Shown: positions 17,593 to 25,701 of the stretch, piece after piece
Position numbering within the stretch: position 1 is the stretch's first letter
Layout of the letters: each line of letters starts with the position of its first letter
Source of the DNA: Chloracidobacterium sp.
Lineage (GTDB): Bacteria; Acidobacteriota; Blastocatellia; Pyrinomonadales; Pyrinomonadaceae
Direction of reading: 5' to 3'
Assembly: GCA_016720705.1 (NCBI GenBank)
Contig: JADKKB010000007.1
Location: 1,736,001 to 1,800,000 of the forward strand
DNA length: 64,000 nt
Position numbers and translations under genes: made by a program
The notes under the pieces: model-generated
Seen by the model: only the letters and a program-made list of their open reading frames with translations
The model's database searches: none
Told to the model about the DNA's origin: nothing

Positions 17593-18861
17593 ATGAAGAT
17601 CATCACCGCCGATCACGTTTTGCCGATCTCGACAGAGCCGATCACCAACGGTGCGGTCGCTATCGTTGGCGAGTGCATCGCTGCCGTCGGCGATCGCGAG
17701 CAGATCGTCGGGCAGTTTCCGGACGCCGAGATCATTGACTATGGTGCGGCGGCAATAATGCCCGGAATGGTCAATTGCCACTCGCACCTTGAGATTACCG
17801 CAATGCGCGGGGCACTCGACGAGGTCGAACACGATTTCAGATCGTGGCTGCTGCGACTCAATTCGATCCGCGAGAGTTGGACGGATGAAGACGTCGAAGC
17901 ATCTGCTTCGGCCGGAGCATTGGAAGGCTCGCGTGCGGGCGTGACTTGCTTTGGAGACATCGGGCGGATGGGCAACGCGGGCGTCAAGGCTCTGAAAGCC
18001 GCGGGCCTGCGAGGCATCGTGTATCAGGAAACTGAGTTTTCGCCGGACAACCGCACGGCCGCAAATGACTTTGAGGAGCTTGGGGCAAAATTTGAGTTAC
18101 TTAAGGACGAAGAGACCGATCTCGTAAAGGTCGGCCTGTCGCCGCACGCGCCATATACGGTCAGCTCGCAACTTTTTGAGTTGATCGCTCAATACTCCAT
18201 TATCAATCGCATTCCGCTGACGATCCACGCCGCCGAATCTGCCAGCGAGATCGAGCTTCTAACACGCGGAACCGGCTTTTTTACCGATGTCTACGAGAAA
18301 TTTGGTGTTGAATGGTTCAGTCCGCATTGCACGCCGATCGAGTATCTCGAACGCCTCGGAGTGCTGTCCGCCCGGCCTCTGCTCGCCCATTGCGTTAAGG
18401 TATCTGCAACCGACATCGAGCGGATCGCGGCCAACGGAGCAAGCATCGCTCATTGCCCGAAATCAAACGCGAAATTCGGCCACGGCTACGCTCCGTTCGA
18501 GCAGTTTGTCGATGCCGGGATCGCTGTCGGGCTTGGTAGCGATTCGGTCGCGAGCAATAATGTCTGCGACCTTTTGGAAGAATCACGCTTTGCCGCTCTG
18601 TCGGCGCGCAACCGCGACGGTTCGGAGCGATTCGTCGGCGCCCGCGACGTTCTCGAGGCCGGCACCGTCGGCGGAGCCAAAGCCCTAAACCTCGATCACC
18701 TGATCGGCACACTCGACGTCAGCAAGCAGGCCGATATCGCTGTCGTTTCGCTCGAAAACAACGCTCAGCAACCAGTCAGCGACATTCACGCCGCGATCGT
18801 ATTTTCATCAAACGCGCGAGATGTCGTGATGACGATGGTGAGTGGAAGGCGTGTTTATTAG
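17593..18861 (+). CDS. amidohydrolase of the MTA/SAH deaminase (MtaD/TrzA/AtzA) group
   Basis: Zinc hydrolase, probably deaminating 5'-methylthioadenosine, S-adenosylhomocysteine or a similar aminated ring. 422 aa starting MKIITADHVLPI at 17593; the open frame extends upstream into the transglycosylase gene but that part is out of family. Metal-site motifs: NCHSHLEI (HxH), LTIHAAES, LLAHCVKVS and GLGSDSVASNN. The methionine-salvage gene mtnB lies elsewhere in the window, which fits but does not prove MTA as substrate. The stop overlaps the convergent HEAT-repeat gene by 4 bases. Confidence 0.8.
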   Translation: MKIITADHVLPISTEPITNGAVAIVGECIAAVGDREQIVGQFPDAEIIDYGAAAIMPGMVNCHSHLEITAMRGALDEVEHDFRSWLLRLNSIRESWTDEDVEASASAGALEGSRAGVTCFGDIGRMGNAGVKALKAAGLRGIVYQETEFSPDNRTAANDFEELGAKFELLKDEETDLVKVGLSPHAPYTVSSQLFELIAQYSIINRIPLTIHAAESASEIELLTRGTGFFTDVYEKFGVEWFSPHCTPIEYLERLGVLSARPLLAHCVKVSATDIERIAANGASIAHCPKSNAKFGHGYAPFEQFVDAGIAVGLGSDSVASNNVCDLLEESRFAALSARNRDGSERFVGARDVLEAGTVGGAKALNLDHLIGTLDVSKQADIAVVSLENNAQQPVSDIHAAIVFSSNARDVVMTMVSGRRVY

Positions 18862-20096
18862 TTGGTGTTTGCTTTTGCGGTATCGAGCTGGGCATTAAAG
18901 CGATCTATCAACGTCTGCGCTCTGTCGGCAACAAACGGGTGAAAGTCGCCCATATTCAAGAAGACACGTTGCTGATTGAAACGATCAACAATAGGAACTG
19001 CTTTCGAAAGAAAGGGTTTTGCATCCATCATAACCAGAGCGATCGCTGCGTATAGCCGCACAAAATCCTCTTTGGCTGATAGAAGTTTACCTAAAGCTCC
19101 GGCGTATTTCACTGACTTTAGTATGCCGAGAGCAAGTGCCGCATCCTTTCTCACCAGCGATCGTTTATCCGACAGTAAAAGAGCGATCTTGTCTTCGAAT
19201 TCCGTTGCTCCCATCATCGCCAGAGCCTTTGCGGCATCGCCTTTCACAAAATCTACAGTGAGAAGTTTTGCGATTTCAGGCTTTGTGTCTTTTGCATCTA
19301 TCCGGACAAAGAGGAACATTATTGCGGTCCGCTGTTCACTGTCAAAACTTTGGCGCATCAATGCGATCAACTCTCGTTTGTAGTCCGGTGCCGCTCCGGT
19401 TTCGAGCAGGAAATTAAGCGGCGCCAATTTGTTTAGGGAATAAGCATTCTTATCCAGCATTAGATCGACAACCGCCTTTGCGTGCTTTCGGCCACCGAGG
19501 CCGATCAATGCGGTTATTGCTCCTTCACGATTAAAGTCATTGCCGGTTTTCAGAAGCTCCAACACCTTATTTTCGTATTCAGTGGCCCCAAGCATCGACA
19601 GGGCGATGGCGGCTTGCCCCTTGGACACATCGGTCATTTGAGCGAACTCATCTTTGAACTTAAAGTCACCCTCCAGAATGTTTGCGATCGCCGGCACATA
19701 TTTCTTGTCGCCGAAACTGCCAAGTACCACCGCGGAGAATCCCCTGACTACGCTATCATCTGACTTTGTAAAGGCAGCAAATCTGTCCTTGACACCATTC
19801 AATCCACCTAGCTTGGTCAATGCTTCTTGATCGTTAGACCGGATTGCGGTGAGAAAATCGGTAAGGTCGTTAATTACCTTATCAACAGCAGACTTATCGG
19901 AATAGTTATGACTTAGCGACCACATCATTCCCATAAGTTGTGGTAGGTGTTCACTAAAACGGGAGTGGACGGCCTCGATATTGTTTGGATCAAAAGGTAC
20001 ATCACTCTGATCGAGCGTCTGGGCTCGACCAGGTATTTGGCAGGAAAACACTGCCAATAAAAAAAACAGATTTAGTAGGAGTGATCTATTGAACAT
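18858..20096 (-). CDS. exported HEAT-repeat protein
   Basis: 412 aa from the ATG at 20096 (a TTG at 20129 is an alternative). Signal peptide at 1-30 (MFNRSLLLNLFFLLAVFSC then QIPGRAQ); the FSC site makes a lipoprotein possible. The rest is a run of HEAT-like helical repeats of about 30-38 residues with recurring (A/V)-(I/L)-A-L-x-x-(L/M)-G patterns, such as AAIALSMLGATEYENKV and AAKALAMMGATEFEDKI. Such solenoids bind proteins; no enzymatic site is seen. Partner unknown. Confidence 0.75.
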   Translation of the reverse strand: MFNRSLLLNLFFLLAVFSCQIPGRAQTLDQSDVPFDPNNIEAVHSRFSEHLPQLMGMMWSLSHNYSDKSAVDKVINDLTDFLTAIRSNDQEALTKLGGLNGVKDRFAAFTKSDDSVVRGFSAVVLGSFGDKKYVPAIANILEGDFKFKDEFAQMTDVSKGQAAIALSMLGATEYENKVLELLKTGNDFNREGAITALIGLGGRKHAKAVVDLMLDKNAYSLNKLAPLNFLLETGAAPDYKRELIALMRQSFDSEQRTAIMFLFVRIDAKDTKPEIAKLLTVDFVKGDAAKALAMMGATEFEDKIALLLSDKRSLVRKDAALALGILKSVKYAGALGKLLSAKEDFVRLYAAIALVMMDAKPFLSKAVPIVDRFNQQRVFLNMGDFHPFVADRAQTLIDRFNAQLDTAKANTN

Positions 20097-20143
20097 TTGG
20101 GCGAACGGCACAGGCTTAAGGTTGTGCAACCTAACAATTCACT

Positions 20144-20437
20144 TTAGTCGACCCTATCTTTCCAGTATCCGGGCTTTCGGCTCGAATGCATTACGGCTAC
20201 GACTAGTATCGAGCCTTGGGATTCGGCATAGAGCAGAACGTAGCGAAATTTCTTTAAGAAATAGCGACGAATTCTTCCTTCAAAAACCGGCCATCGCTGC
20301 GGTTCCGCTCGCAGCTCGCTTGTCGCTTCTCGTACGATCCTACCGAATATGTCACCAAGACCCGGTTCTTCGCGATTGTAGTATTCGACAGCACTCTTCA
20401 ACTCAAGTCTTGCAAGCCGATGAAATCTTGCCTTCAT
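20144..20437 (-). CDS. RelE/ParE-family toxin
   Basis: 97 aa of the ParE/RelE fold: MKARFHRLARLELKSAVEYY at the start, RRYFLKKFRYVLLYAE in the core, and VVAVMHSSRKPGYWKDR at the end, the usual ParE-like finish. ParE members poison DNA gyrase and RelE members cut mRNA; the C-terminal pattern favours the ParE side, but target is not certain. Its start overlaps the stop of the upstream antitoxin gene by 4 bases (ATGA), typical of a two-gene addiction module. Confidence 0.87.
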   Translation of the reverse strand: MKARFHRLARLELKSAVEYYNREEPGLGDIFGRIVREATSELRAEPQRWPVFEGRIRRYFLKKFRYVLLYAESQGSILVVAVMHSSRKPGYWKDRVD

Positions 20438-20670
20438 CTGGAGCTCAGTAAACCGAGGTCTGCAAAAACCTCGTCTGCATCAATTGCCTCTTCCGCACCC
20501 GACTCTATCTCGTCGAGCCTTCTTAATGCTTCCGTCGCCCATGCTTGACGGATCTCTTCGGACTCGGTGTTCGGACCCAGACTATCAAACAATCTATTCG
20601 CAAGGATGGCCCGCTCTGACATAGGTAGCGACAATGCCGTTTCAGTAATTTCTTCGATCAATACGCCCAT
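20434..20670 (-). CDS. addiction-module antitoxin (TIGR02574-like)
   Basis: 78 aa, acidic, matching the putative addiction-module component family: an N-terminal helix EITETALSLPMSERAILANR, then LFDSLG, and a C-terminal part with AWATEALRRLDEIESG and a short DADEVFADL motif near the end. It would bind and neutralise the toxin encoded just downstream. No DNA-binding domain is obvious, as in other members. Confidence 0.87.
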   Translation of the reverse strand: MGVLIEEITETALSLPMSERAILANRLFDSLGPNTESEEIRQAWATEALRRLDEIESGAEEAIDADEVFADLGLLSSR

Positions 20671-20775
20671 ATTTCTTAGGATACGTCGGTTCTAATCTGC
20701 TTTCAATAATTATTTTGTTAGTTAGACGTCATGTTCCGGTTTTCGTGTTACCCGTTTCCATTTTCAACCAGAGCG

Positions 20776-21678
20776 TCACGGTTTTGGCGGACCCATCGCT
20801 GCCTCAAGGTCGCTGAGCAGGTCGGAAGGCGTCCAATTGTTGCCGGGGAGGATCTTGAAGACATTGCCGTCCGGGCCGATAACGGCAGTGCGCAGGCTGT
20901 GATTGAACTGTGCTTTATCGTTTTCGTCGACCTCATAGCGGAGCCCGAAGAAGTCGGCGAGCTTGCGGACATCGGCGTCCTTGCCGACGGCAAGTTGCCA
21001 GATCGTAAAGTCCGGTTTCACGTCTTTGCCGAGATAACCCATACCATATGAACGAAGCTTCTCGGGCGTATCGCGGGCCGGGTCAAACGATATGCTTAGC
21101 AACCGTAACTTGTCCTTCGCGGCGGGATCGGCACTGATCTGCTTGGCCAGATCGCTGAAATTAGTCGACATCTTGATGCAGTAATCGGGCAGCGGACATT
21201 GTGCATAAATGAATGTGATCGCTAAGGCTTTACCACGAAAATCTTTGATCGAGACGATCTTGCCGTCCTGATTGGTCAGCATAAAGTCGGGTACGGGCTT
21301 GCCGATCTGGACAAATCGCTCATCGATGATCGGCGTTGCCTGGCCCGGCATCGGGGCCGCGACGATGCCGATATTCTCAAGCCAAAACGGATCTTTGGCA
21401 GTGTTATCGACAACAAGTTCGGCCTTGATCTCTGCACCGGGCTGCAGTTCATTCCAGACCCAATCTGCGTGGATCGGAAAGTCCATCGTCATCGCATCCA
21501 TATAGCCCTCGACCTTTTTGTGGTCGATCGTGGCCTTTTTGGCTGCTTTGTCGACGGCGATGACCTTGCCCTCGATCGGGTAGCGTTTAGCCGACGTTGA
21601 CGAACTGTTGACGGCCGTACCTGATTGGCAGGCCGAAACGAACACTGAAATAATAAGTACGAGTAAAGTTTTACGCAT
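20776..21678 (-). CDS. CusF-like/SCO fusion lipoprotein (copper delivery)
   Basis: 300 aa from the ATG at 21678 (upstream in-frame start at 21714 is less likely). Lipobox FVSAC at 14-18. Residues about 33-100 resemble a CusF-type copper-binding domain (YPIEGKVIAVD, MDAMTMDFPI with its Met pair); about 120-300 form an SCO1/SenC thioredoxin-like domain. SCO proteins insert copper into the CuA site of cytochrome oxidase. The copper site here is CPLPDYC, a CX5C spacing rather than the usual CX3C, with a downstream His in NHSLRTAV. No oxidase gene is nearby. Confidence 0.85.
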   Translation of the reverse strand: MRKTLLVLIISVFVSACQSGTAVNSSSTSAKRYPIEGKVIAVDKAAKKATIDHKKVEGYMDAMTMDFPIHADWVWNELQPGAEIKAELVVDNTAKDPFWLENIGIVAAPMPGQATPIIDERFVQIGKPVPDFMLTNQDGKIVSIKDFRGKALAITFIYAQCPLPDYCIKMSTNFSDLAKQISADPAAKDKLRLLSISFDPARDTPEKLRSYGMGYLGKDVKPDFTIWQLAVGKDADVRKLADFFGLRYEVDENDKAQFNHSLRTAVIGPDGNVFKILPGNNWTPSDLLSDLEAAMGPPKP

Positions 21679-21749
21679 ATTGATATCTGCCGCCGTTACC
21701 GCTGATTTTAGCAAAGTCCGCGGCTTTACGGTAAAATCGATACAAGATT

Positions 21750-22679
21750 ATGACTGCAAAATTATTGAGTGGAAAGGTTTTTTCTGATGCTATAAAGGCC
21801 GAGGTTGCCGCTGAGGTTGCTGACATCCGGGAGGTTCACGGATTTTCGCCGTGCTTGGTAGTCGTGCGGGTCGGCGAAGACCCGGCGTCGGCCGTCTATG
21901 TCGGCAGCAAGGTCCGCACAGCTGAGGAACTAGGTATTAGGTCGGAGCAGATCCATTTTGCTGCTGATGCAAGCGAGAACGAGATCATCGACGCTGTCCG
22001 TGGGCTAAATGCACGTACGGATGTCGATGGCATTCTTGTCCAGCTGCCTCTGCCCAAACACATCGACGAGCAAAAGGTGCTAGAGCTTATCGATCCTGAA
22101 AAGGATGTCGATGGCTTTCATCCGGTCAACGCGGGGCGGTTGATGCAAGGCCAAAACGCCTTGAAGCCGTGCACTCCGGCGGGTGTGATCGAGGTGCTGA
22201 AACGCTCCGGTATTACGATCGCCGGTAAAAACGCCGTCGTCGTAGGCCGCAGTAATATCGTCGGCAAACCGATGGCGATGCTCTTGCTGCACGAAAACGC
22301 GACGGTGACCATCTGTCATTCGCGAACGGCGGATCTGGCTGACGTTTGTTCGCGGGCCGACATACTGGTCGCGGCTATCGGTCGGGCCGGGTTTATCAAG
22401 GCTGAACATATCGGCCAAGGCGCAACAGTGGTAGATGTCGGGATAAACAATGTCGAAGATCCTGAGCTAGCTCGCGAGCTTTTTGGGCCGGATGATATCG
22501 AAAAGCGTCTGGCGACGATCGAAAAGCGCGGTTTTACGCTGGTCGGCGATGTTAACCCGCGCGACGCGATGGATAAGGCCGCGTATTTCACGCCCGTTCC
22601 GGGCGGCATCGGATTGCTGACCGTCGCGATGCTGATGAAAAACACGGTCACGGCCGCTCGTATGAGACGAAGGATCTGA
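21750..22679 (+). CDS. folD: methylenetetrahydrofolate dehydrogenase/cyclohydrolase FolD
   Basis: Interconverts 5,10-methylene-THF, 5,10-methenyl-THF and 10-formyl-THF for purine and one-carbon metabolism. 309 aa. Motifs: VGEDPASAVYVGSKVRTAEE with the catalytic-region Tyr and Lys, DGILVQLPLPKHID, the NADP-binding VVGRSNIVGKPMA, and the end signature TPVPGGIGLLTVAML. Slightly long, with an insertion near 245-262. Divergent from the SCO gene. Confidence 0.97.
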   Translation: MTAKLLSGKVFSDAIKAEVAAEVADIREVHGFSPCLVVVRVGEDPASAVYVGSKVRTAEELGIRSEQIHFAADASENEIIDAVRGLNARTDVDGILVQLPLPKHIDEQKVLELIDPEKDVDGFHPVNAGRLMQGQNALKPCTPAGVIEVLKRSGITIAGKNAVVVGRSNIVGKPMAMLLLHENATVTICHSRTADLADVCSRADILVAAIGRAGFIKAEHIGQGATVVDVGINNVEDPELARELFGPDDIEKRLATIEKRGFTLVGDVNPRDAMDKAAYFTPVPGGIGLLTVAMLMKNTVTAARMRRRI

Positions 22680-22747
22680 TCGCAGAAAAAGATTCCGAGT
22701 AATCGAAGTGCTAGATCTATTTTACGGTTTCGCAGTAATACAAAAAT

Positions 22748-23047
22748 ATGAACTTTGAAGAATATCAGTCAGCGGCGTGCAAGACCGCACATTACCCTCG
22801 GCGGCTCGAAAATCTGGAGTATCCGACGCTCGGACTTGCCGGCGAGGCCGGTGAGGTCGCCAATGTCGTTAAAAAGATCCAGCGTGATCACGGCGGCGTG
22901 ATGAATGAAGATATCCGAACGAGGCTCAAGGACGAACTCGGCGACGTGCTATGGTACATCTCGGCCTGCGCTGATGAGCTAGACCTGACCCTCAATGAGA
23001 TCGCCGAGTATAACGTCGACAAACTCAATAAGCGTCACGGTAGTTAA
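22748..23047 (+). CDS. MazG-like nucleotide pyrophosphohydrolase
   Basis: 99 aa single all-alpha NTP-pyrophosphatase domain. The Mg-binding EXXE...EXXD pattern is visible as GEAGEVAN and then KDELGDVLWYISA. Such short MazG-like proteins hydrolyse NTPs or dNTPs to monophosphates and may clean the nucleotide pool; the substrate is not set by sequence. Stands 68 bases after folD. Confidence 0.87.
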   Translation: MNFEEYQSAACKTAHYPRRLENLEYPTLGLAGEAGEVANVVKKIQRDHGGVMNEDIRTRLKDELGDVLWYISACADELDLTLNEIAEYNVDKLNKRHGS

Positions 23048-23140
23048 TTAAAACTTCACCGACGAGTTGCCGATCATTGAGTGGCCTTTAGCTTTGGCAG
23101 ACGGACCTTCGGGGAGCGTTTGCGTCTCTAATCAAATCGA

Positions 23141-23761
23141 ATGTTGACTGTTGGATTAACGGGTTCGATCGCTGTCGGTAAGACGTTCGTTTGCAGTGTC
23201 TTGCGTGAGGCCGGAGTGCGGGTTTTAGATGCGGACGTGACAGCCCGCGACGTCGTTGCGAAGGGAACCGAAGGGTTAGTCGAGATCGTCAAGCATTTTG
23301 GCAAAGATATTCTCACTATCGACGGCGAACTTGACCGCAAAAAGCTTGGCACATTAGTTTTTGCCGATGCGGAAAAGCGAGCTCTGCTCAATTCGATAGT
23401 TCATCCGCGAGTGTTCGCGGTCCAGGACGGTTGGCTTCGCGATGCTGCGGTTGCCGACCCCGACGGAATCGCGGTGATCGATGCGGCATTGATGATCGAA
23501 TCCGGTGGTTACAAGCGGTTTAACAAAATTATTGTCGTTTGGTGCGAACCTGTTATACAATTGAATCGCTTGATGTTACGCGATAATCTGAGCCGCGAAG
23601 ACGCCGAAAGACGCATCGACGTTCAGATGCCGCAGGATGCGAAAAAGCTCTATGCCGATCATTTGATCGACACCTCACACGGCTTTGACGACACTCGTCG
23701 GCAAACGCTCACATTAGTCGAAGTTCTACGACAACAAGCGGCTATTAGCGATGAATGTTAA
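23141..23761 (+). CDS. coaE: dephospho-CoA kinase
   Basis: Last step of coenzyme A synthesis: phosphorylates the 3' hydroxyl of dephospho-CoA. 206 aa with the P-loop GLTGSIAVGKTFV near the N-terminus, DADVTARDVV, and the lid region LMLRDNLSREDAERRI and MPQDAKKLYAD. Normal length. Its last 11 bases overlap the start of the substrate-binding protein gene. Confidence 0.94.
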   Translation: MLTVGLTGSIAVGKTFVCSVLREAGVRVLDADVTARDVVAKGTEGLVEIVKHFGKDILTIDGELDRKKLGTLVFADAEKRALLNSIVHPRVFAVQDGWLRDAAVADPDGIAVIDAALMIESGGYKRFNKIIVVWCEPVIQLNRLMLRDNLSREDAERRIDVQMPQDAKKLYADHLIDTSHGFDDTRRQTLTLVEVLRQQAAISDEC

Positions 23762-25655
23762 CGACCAGATCATTGCCAAGGTTCGGCGAATGGCATTTCG
23801 CCTGACATTGCCGGGCGCGATCCTCGTGATCGCCGCGACTTTTGTGATGACCGCCTGCAGCGAACTTAGCCGGCCTAAGACAGAGACATTTTACGCCCAG
23901 ACCAAACCGCCAAAGCAACAAGAATTTCGCTGGAGCAACGGCAAAGCTCCCAAAAATTTAGATCCCGCGCGTGCAGCCGCCGCCCCGGAAACCGATATTG
24001 TTCGCGGCATTTATGAGGGGCTGACCGATCTTGACGCCAAATCGCTCAAGGAGGTACCGGGCGTTGCCGAAAAGTGGGAATCGTCGGATGACCTTAAAAC
24101 CTGGACATTTCATCTGCGCGGCGATGCTCGTTGGTCGAATGGCGAAGCGGTGACCGCAAACGATTTTGTCCGCTCGTGGAAACGTCTCGCGGATATGCGT
24201 GAAAAGGCGGCAAACAACTACCTTTTCAGTAATATCGTTGGGATGAGTCGAACGCCGGCAACGGTCGTCAATCCGGGCCAGCCGATCGATTTTATGGGCA
24301 ATCCGGTTTTTGACAATGTTTCGCCGATCCAGCAAATGTCGGCCAACTCAAATACCGCATCCGAGCCGAAGCTCGAGAGCAAACCGGACATAAAAAACGC
24401 CAAGCCGACCGCATCGCCCGAGGTAGGTAATCGAACGGAACCTGTGCCGCCGCGATTCGGTGTTTCGGCAACAGATGAACGTACTCTGAAAGTCGAGCTT
24501 TCGTCGCCGGACAAAGATCTGCCGCGACTCGTCGCCAATCCGATCTTTCGTCCGGTTTACGGTGACGGGTCGTCTTTCGAACGATCGGGCATCGATCATT
24601 CCATAGTCACCAACGGTCCATTTCGCATTACCGAAACAGACGGTGACGGCATCCTGCTCGAACGTGCCGATCATTACTGGAATCGCGATGCCGTCGGGCT
24701 CGAACGCGTTAGGTTTGTGCCGATGGAAACAGCCGAAAAGGCTCTTGAGGCTTATCGTGCAGGGTCGATCGACGCCATCACCAATGCCAATTTCGAGCCG
24801 CTTGCTTTGAAGCTTTTGGCACCCTTCGAGGATTTTCGGCGAACGACGCACAGTGCCCTCAACTATTACGATTTTAACCTCAAGTCGGCCCCGTTCCGCG
24901 ACCGTCGCGTACGTGAGGCTCTGGCCATCTCCATCGATCGCGAACGCCTTGCCGACGGCGAACTCGAGGGATCGGTCGAGCCGGCGAATAGATTTCTATC
25001 ACTCAATGACAACGGTAAAATTGGGGTGGCGTATGATGTCGAAGTTGCACGTGGGCACCTCGCCGCGGCCGGATTTCCGAATGGCGAGGGCTTTCCGAAA
25101 ATTCGTTTGGTCATCAACCGAAATAATCTGCAGCAGCGGATAGCGAAATTTATCGCACGTATGTGGCGGCAGAACTTAAACATTGAGACCGATATTATCG
25201 TAAAAGAAGCGGCGGAGATCGAAGCGGCCCGGGCATCAGGCGAATACGATCTGATGCGGCGGGGTATAGTGTTGCCGACGGCCGACGAACTCGTCAGTCT
25301 CGCAGCCATCTTCGGGTCAGACCAAGCCATCCAGCCCGAACCGACACCCGAAACGACCGCGGAAATCGGTAAACGTATTAAAGATCCGAGCGTGGCGCCG
25401 ACGACGAATGGTCCGAACGTGGAAACCGGTCTGCCCGTGGAACCGTCTCCAAGCCCTAAGCCGTCAGCCGTTCAGAATCTGACGGAACGTGCCGCGATAT
25501 TTGAATTGCGTGCAATTCCGTTGTATTTTCCAAAGTCTTACGCTATGGTCAAACCGTATGTAAGCGGATTTGAAATGAACAGTTTAGATGCACCTTCGTT
25601 AAAAGATGTGACCATCGATAGCGGTTGGCATCCGAGATCGACCACCGGCGAATAG
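23751..25655 (+). CDS. peptide ABC transporter substrate-binding lipoprotein (family 5), first copy
   Basis: 634 aa periplasmic binding protein of the OppA/DppA family. Lipobox FVMTAC near residue 36, after an N-terminal extension. Family 5 features: NLDPARAAAAPETDIVRGIY, WTFHLRGDARWSNGEAVTAN, and FRDRRVREALAISIDRE. Two low-complexity Pro/Thr/Ser/Lys-rich inserts (about 190-235 and 525-580) look disordered and are unusual for the family. First gene of the peptide importer operon; overlaps coaE by 11 bases. It may bind a different peptide class from the second copy. Confidence 0.87.
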   Translation: MNVNDQIIAKVRRMAFRLTLPGAILVIAATFVMTACSELSRPKTETFYAQTKPPKQQEFRWSNGKAPKNLDPARAAAAPETDIVRGIYEGLTDLDAKSLKEVPGVAEKWESSDDLKTWTFHLRGDARWSNGEAVTANDFVRSWKRLADMREKAANNYLFSNIVGMSRTPATVVNPGQPIDFMGNPVFDNVSPIQQMSANSNTASEPKLESKPDIKNAKPTASPEVGNRTEPVPPRFGVSATDERTLKVELSSPDKDLPRLVANPIFRPVYGDGSSFERSGIDHSIVTNGPFRITETDGDGILLERADHYWNRDAVGLERVRFVPMETAEKALEAYRAGSIDAITNANFEPLALKLLAPFEDFRRTTHSALNYYDFNLKSAPFRDRRVREALAISIDRERLADGELEGSVEPANRFLSLNDNGKIGVAYDVEVARGHLAAAGFPNGEGFPKIRLVINRNNLQQRIAKFIARMWRQNLNIETDIIVKEAAEIEAARASGEYDLMRRGIVLPTADELVSLAAIFGSDQAIQPEPTPETTAEIGKRIKDPSVAPTTNGPNVETGLPVEPSPSPKPSAVQNLTERAAIFELRAIPLYFPKSYAMVKPYVSGFEMNSLDAPSLKDVTIDSGWHPRSTTGE

Positions 25656-25701
25656 CCTGAGCTCTGACAACACTAATTTCCTGGATCTTCCTCGATCGTT
25701 T

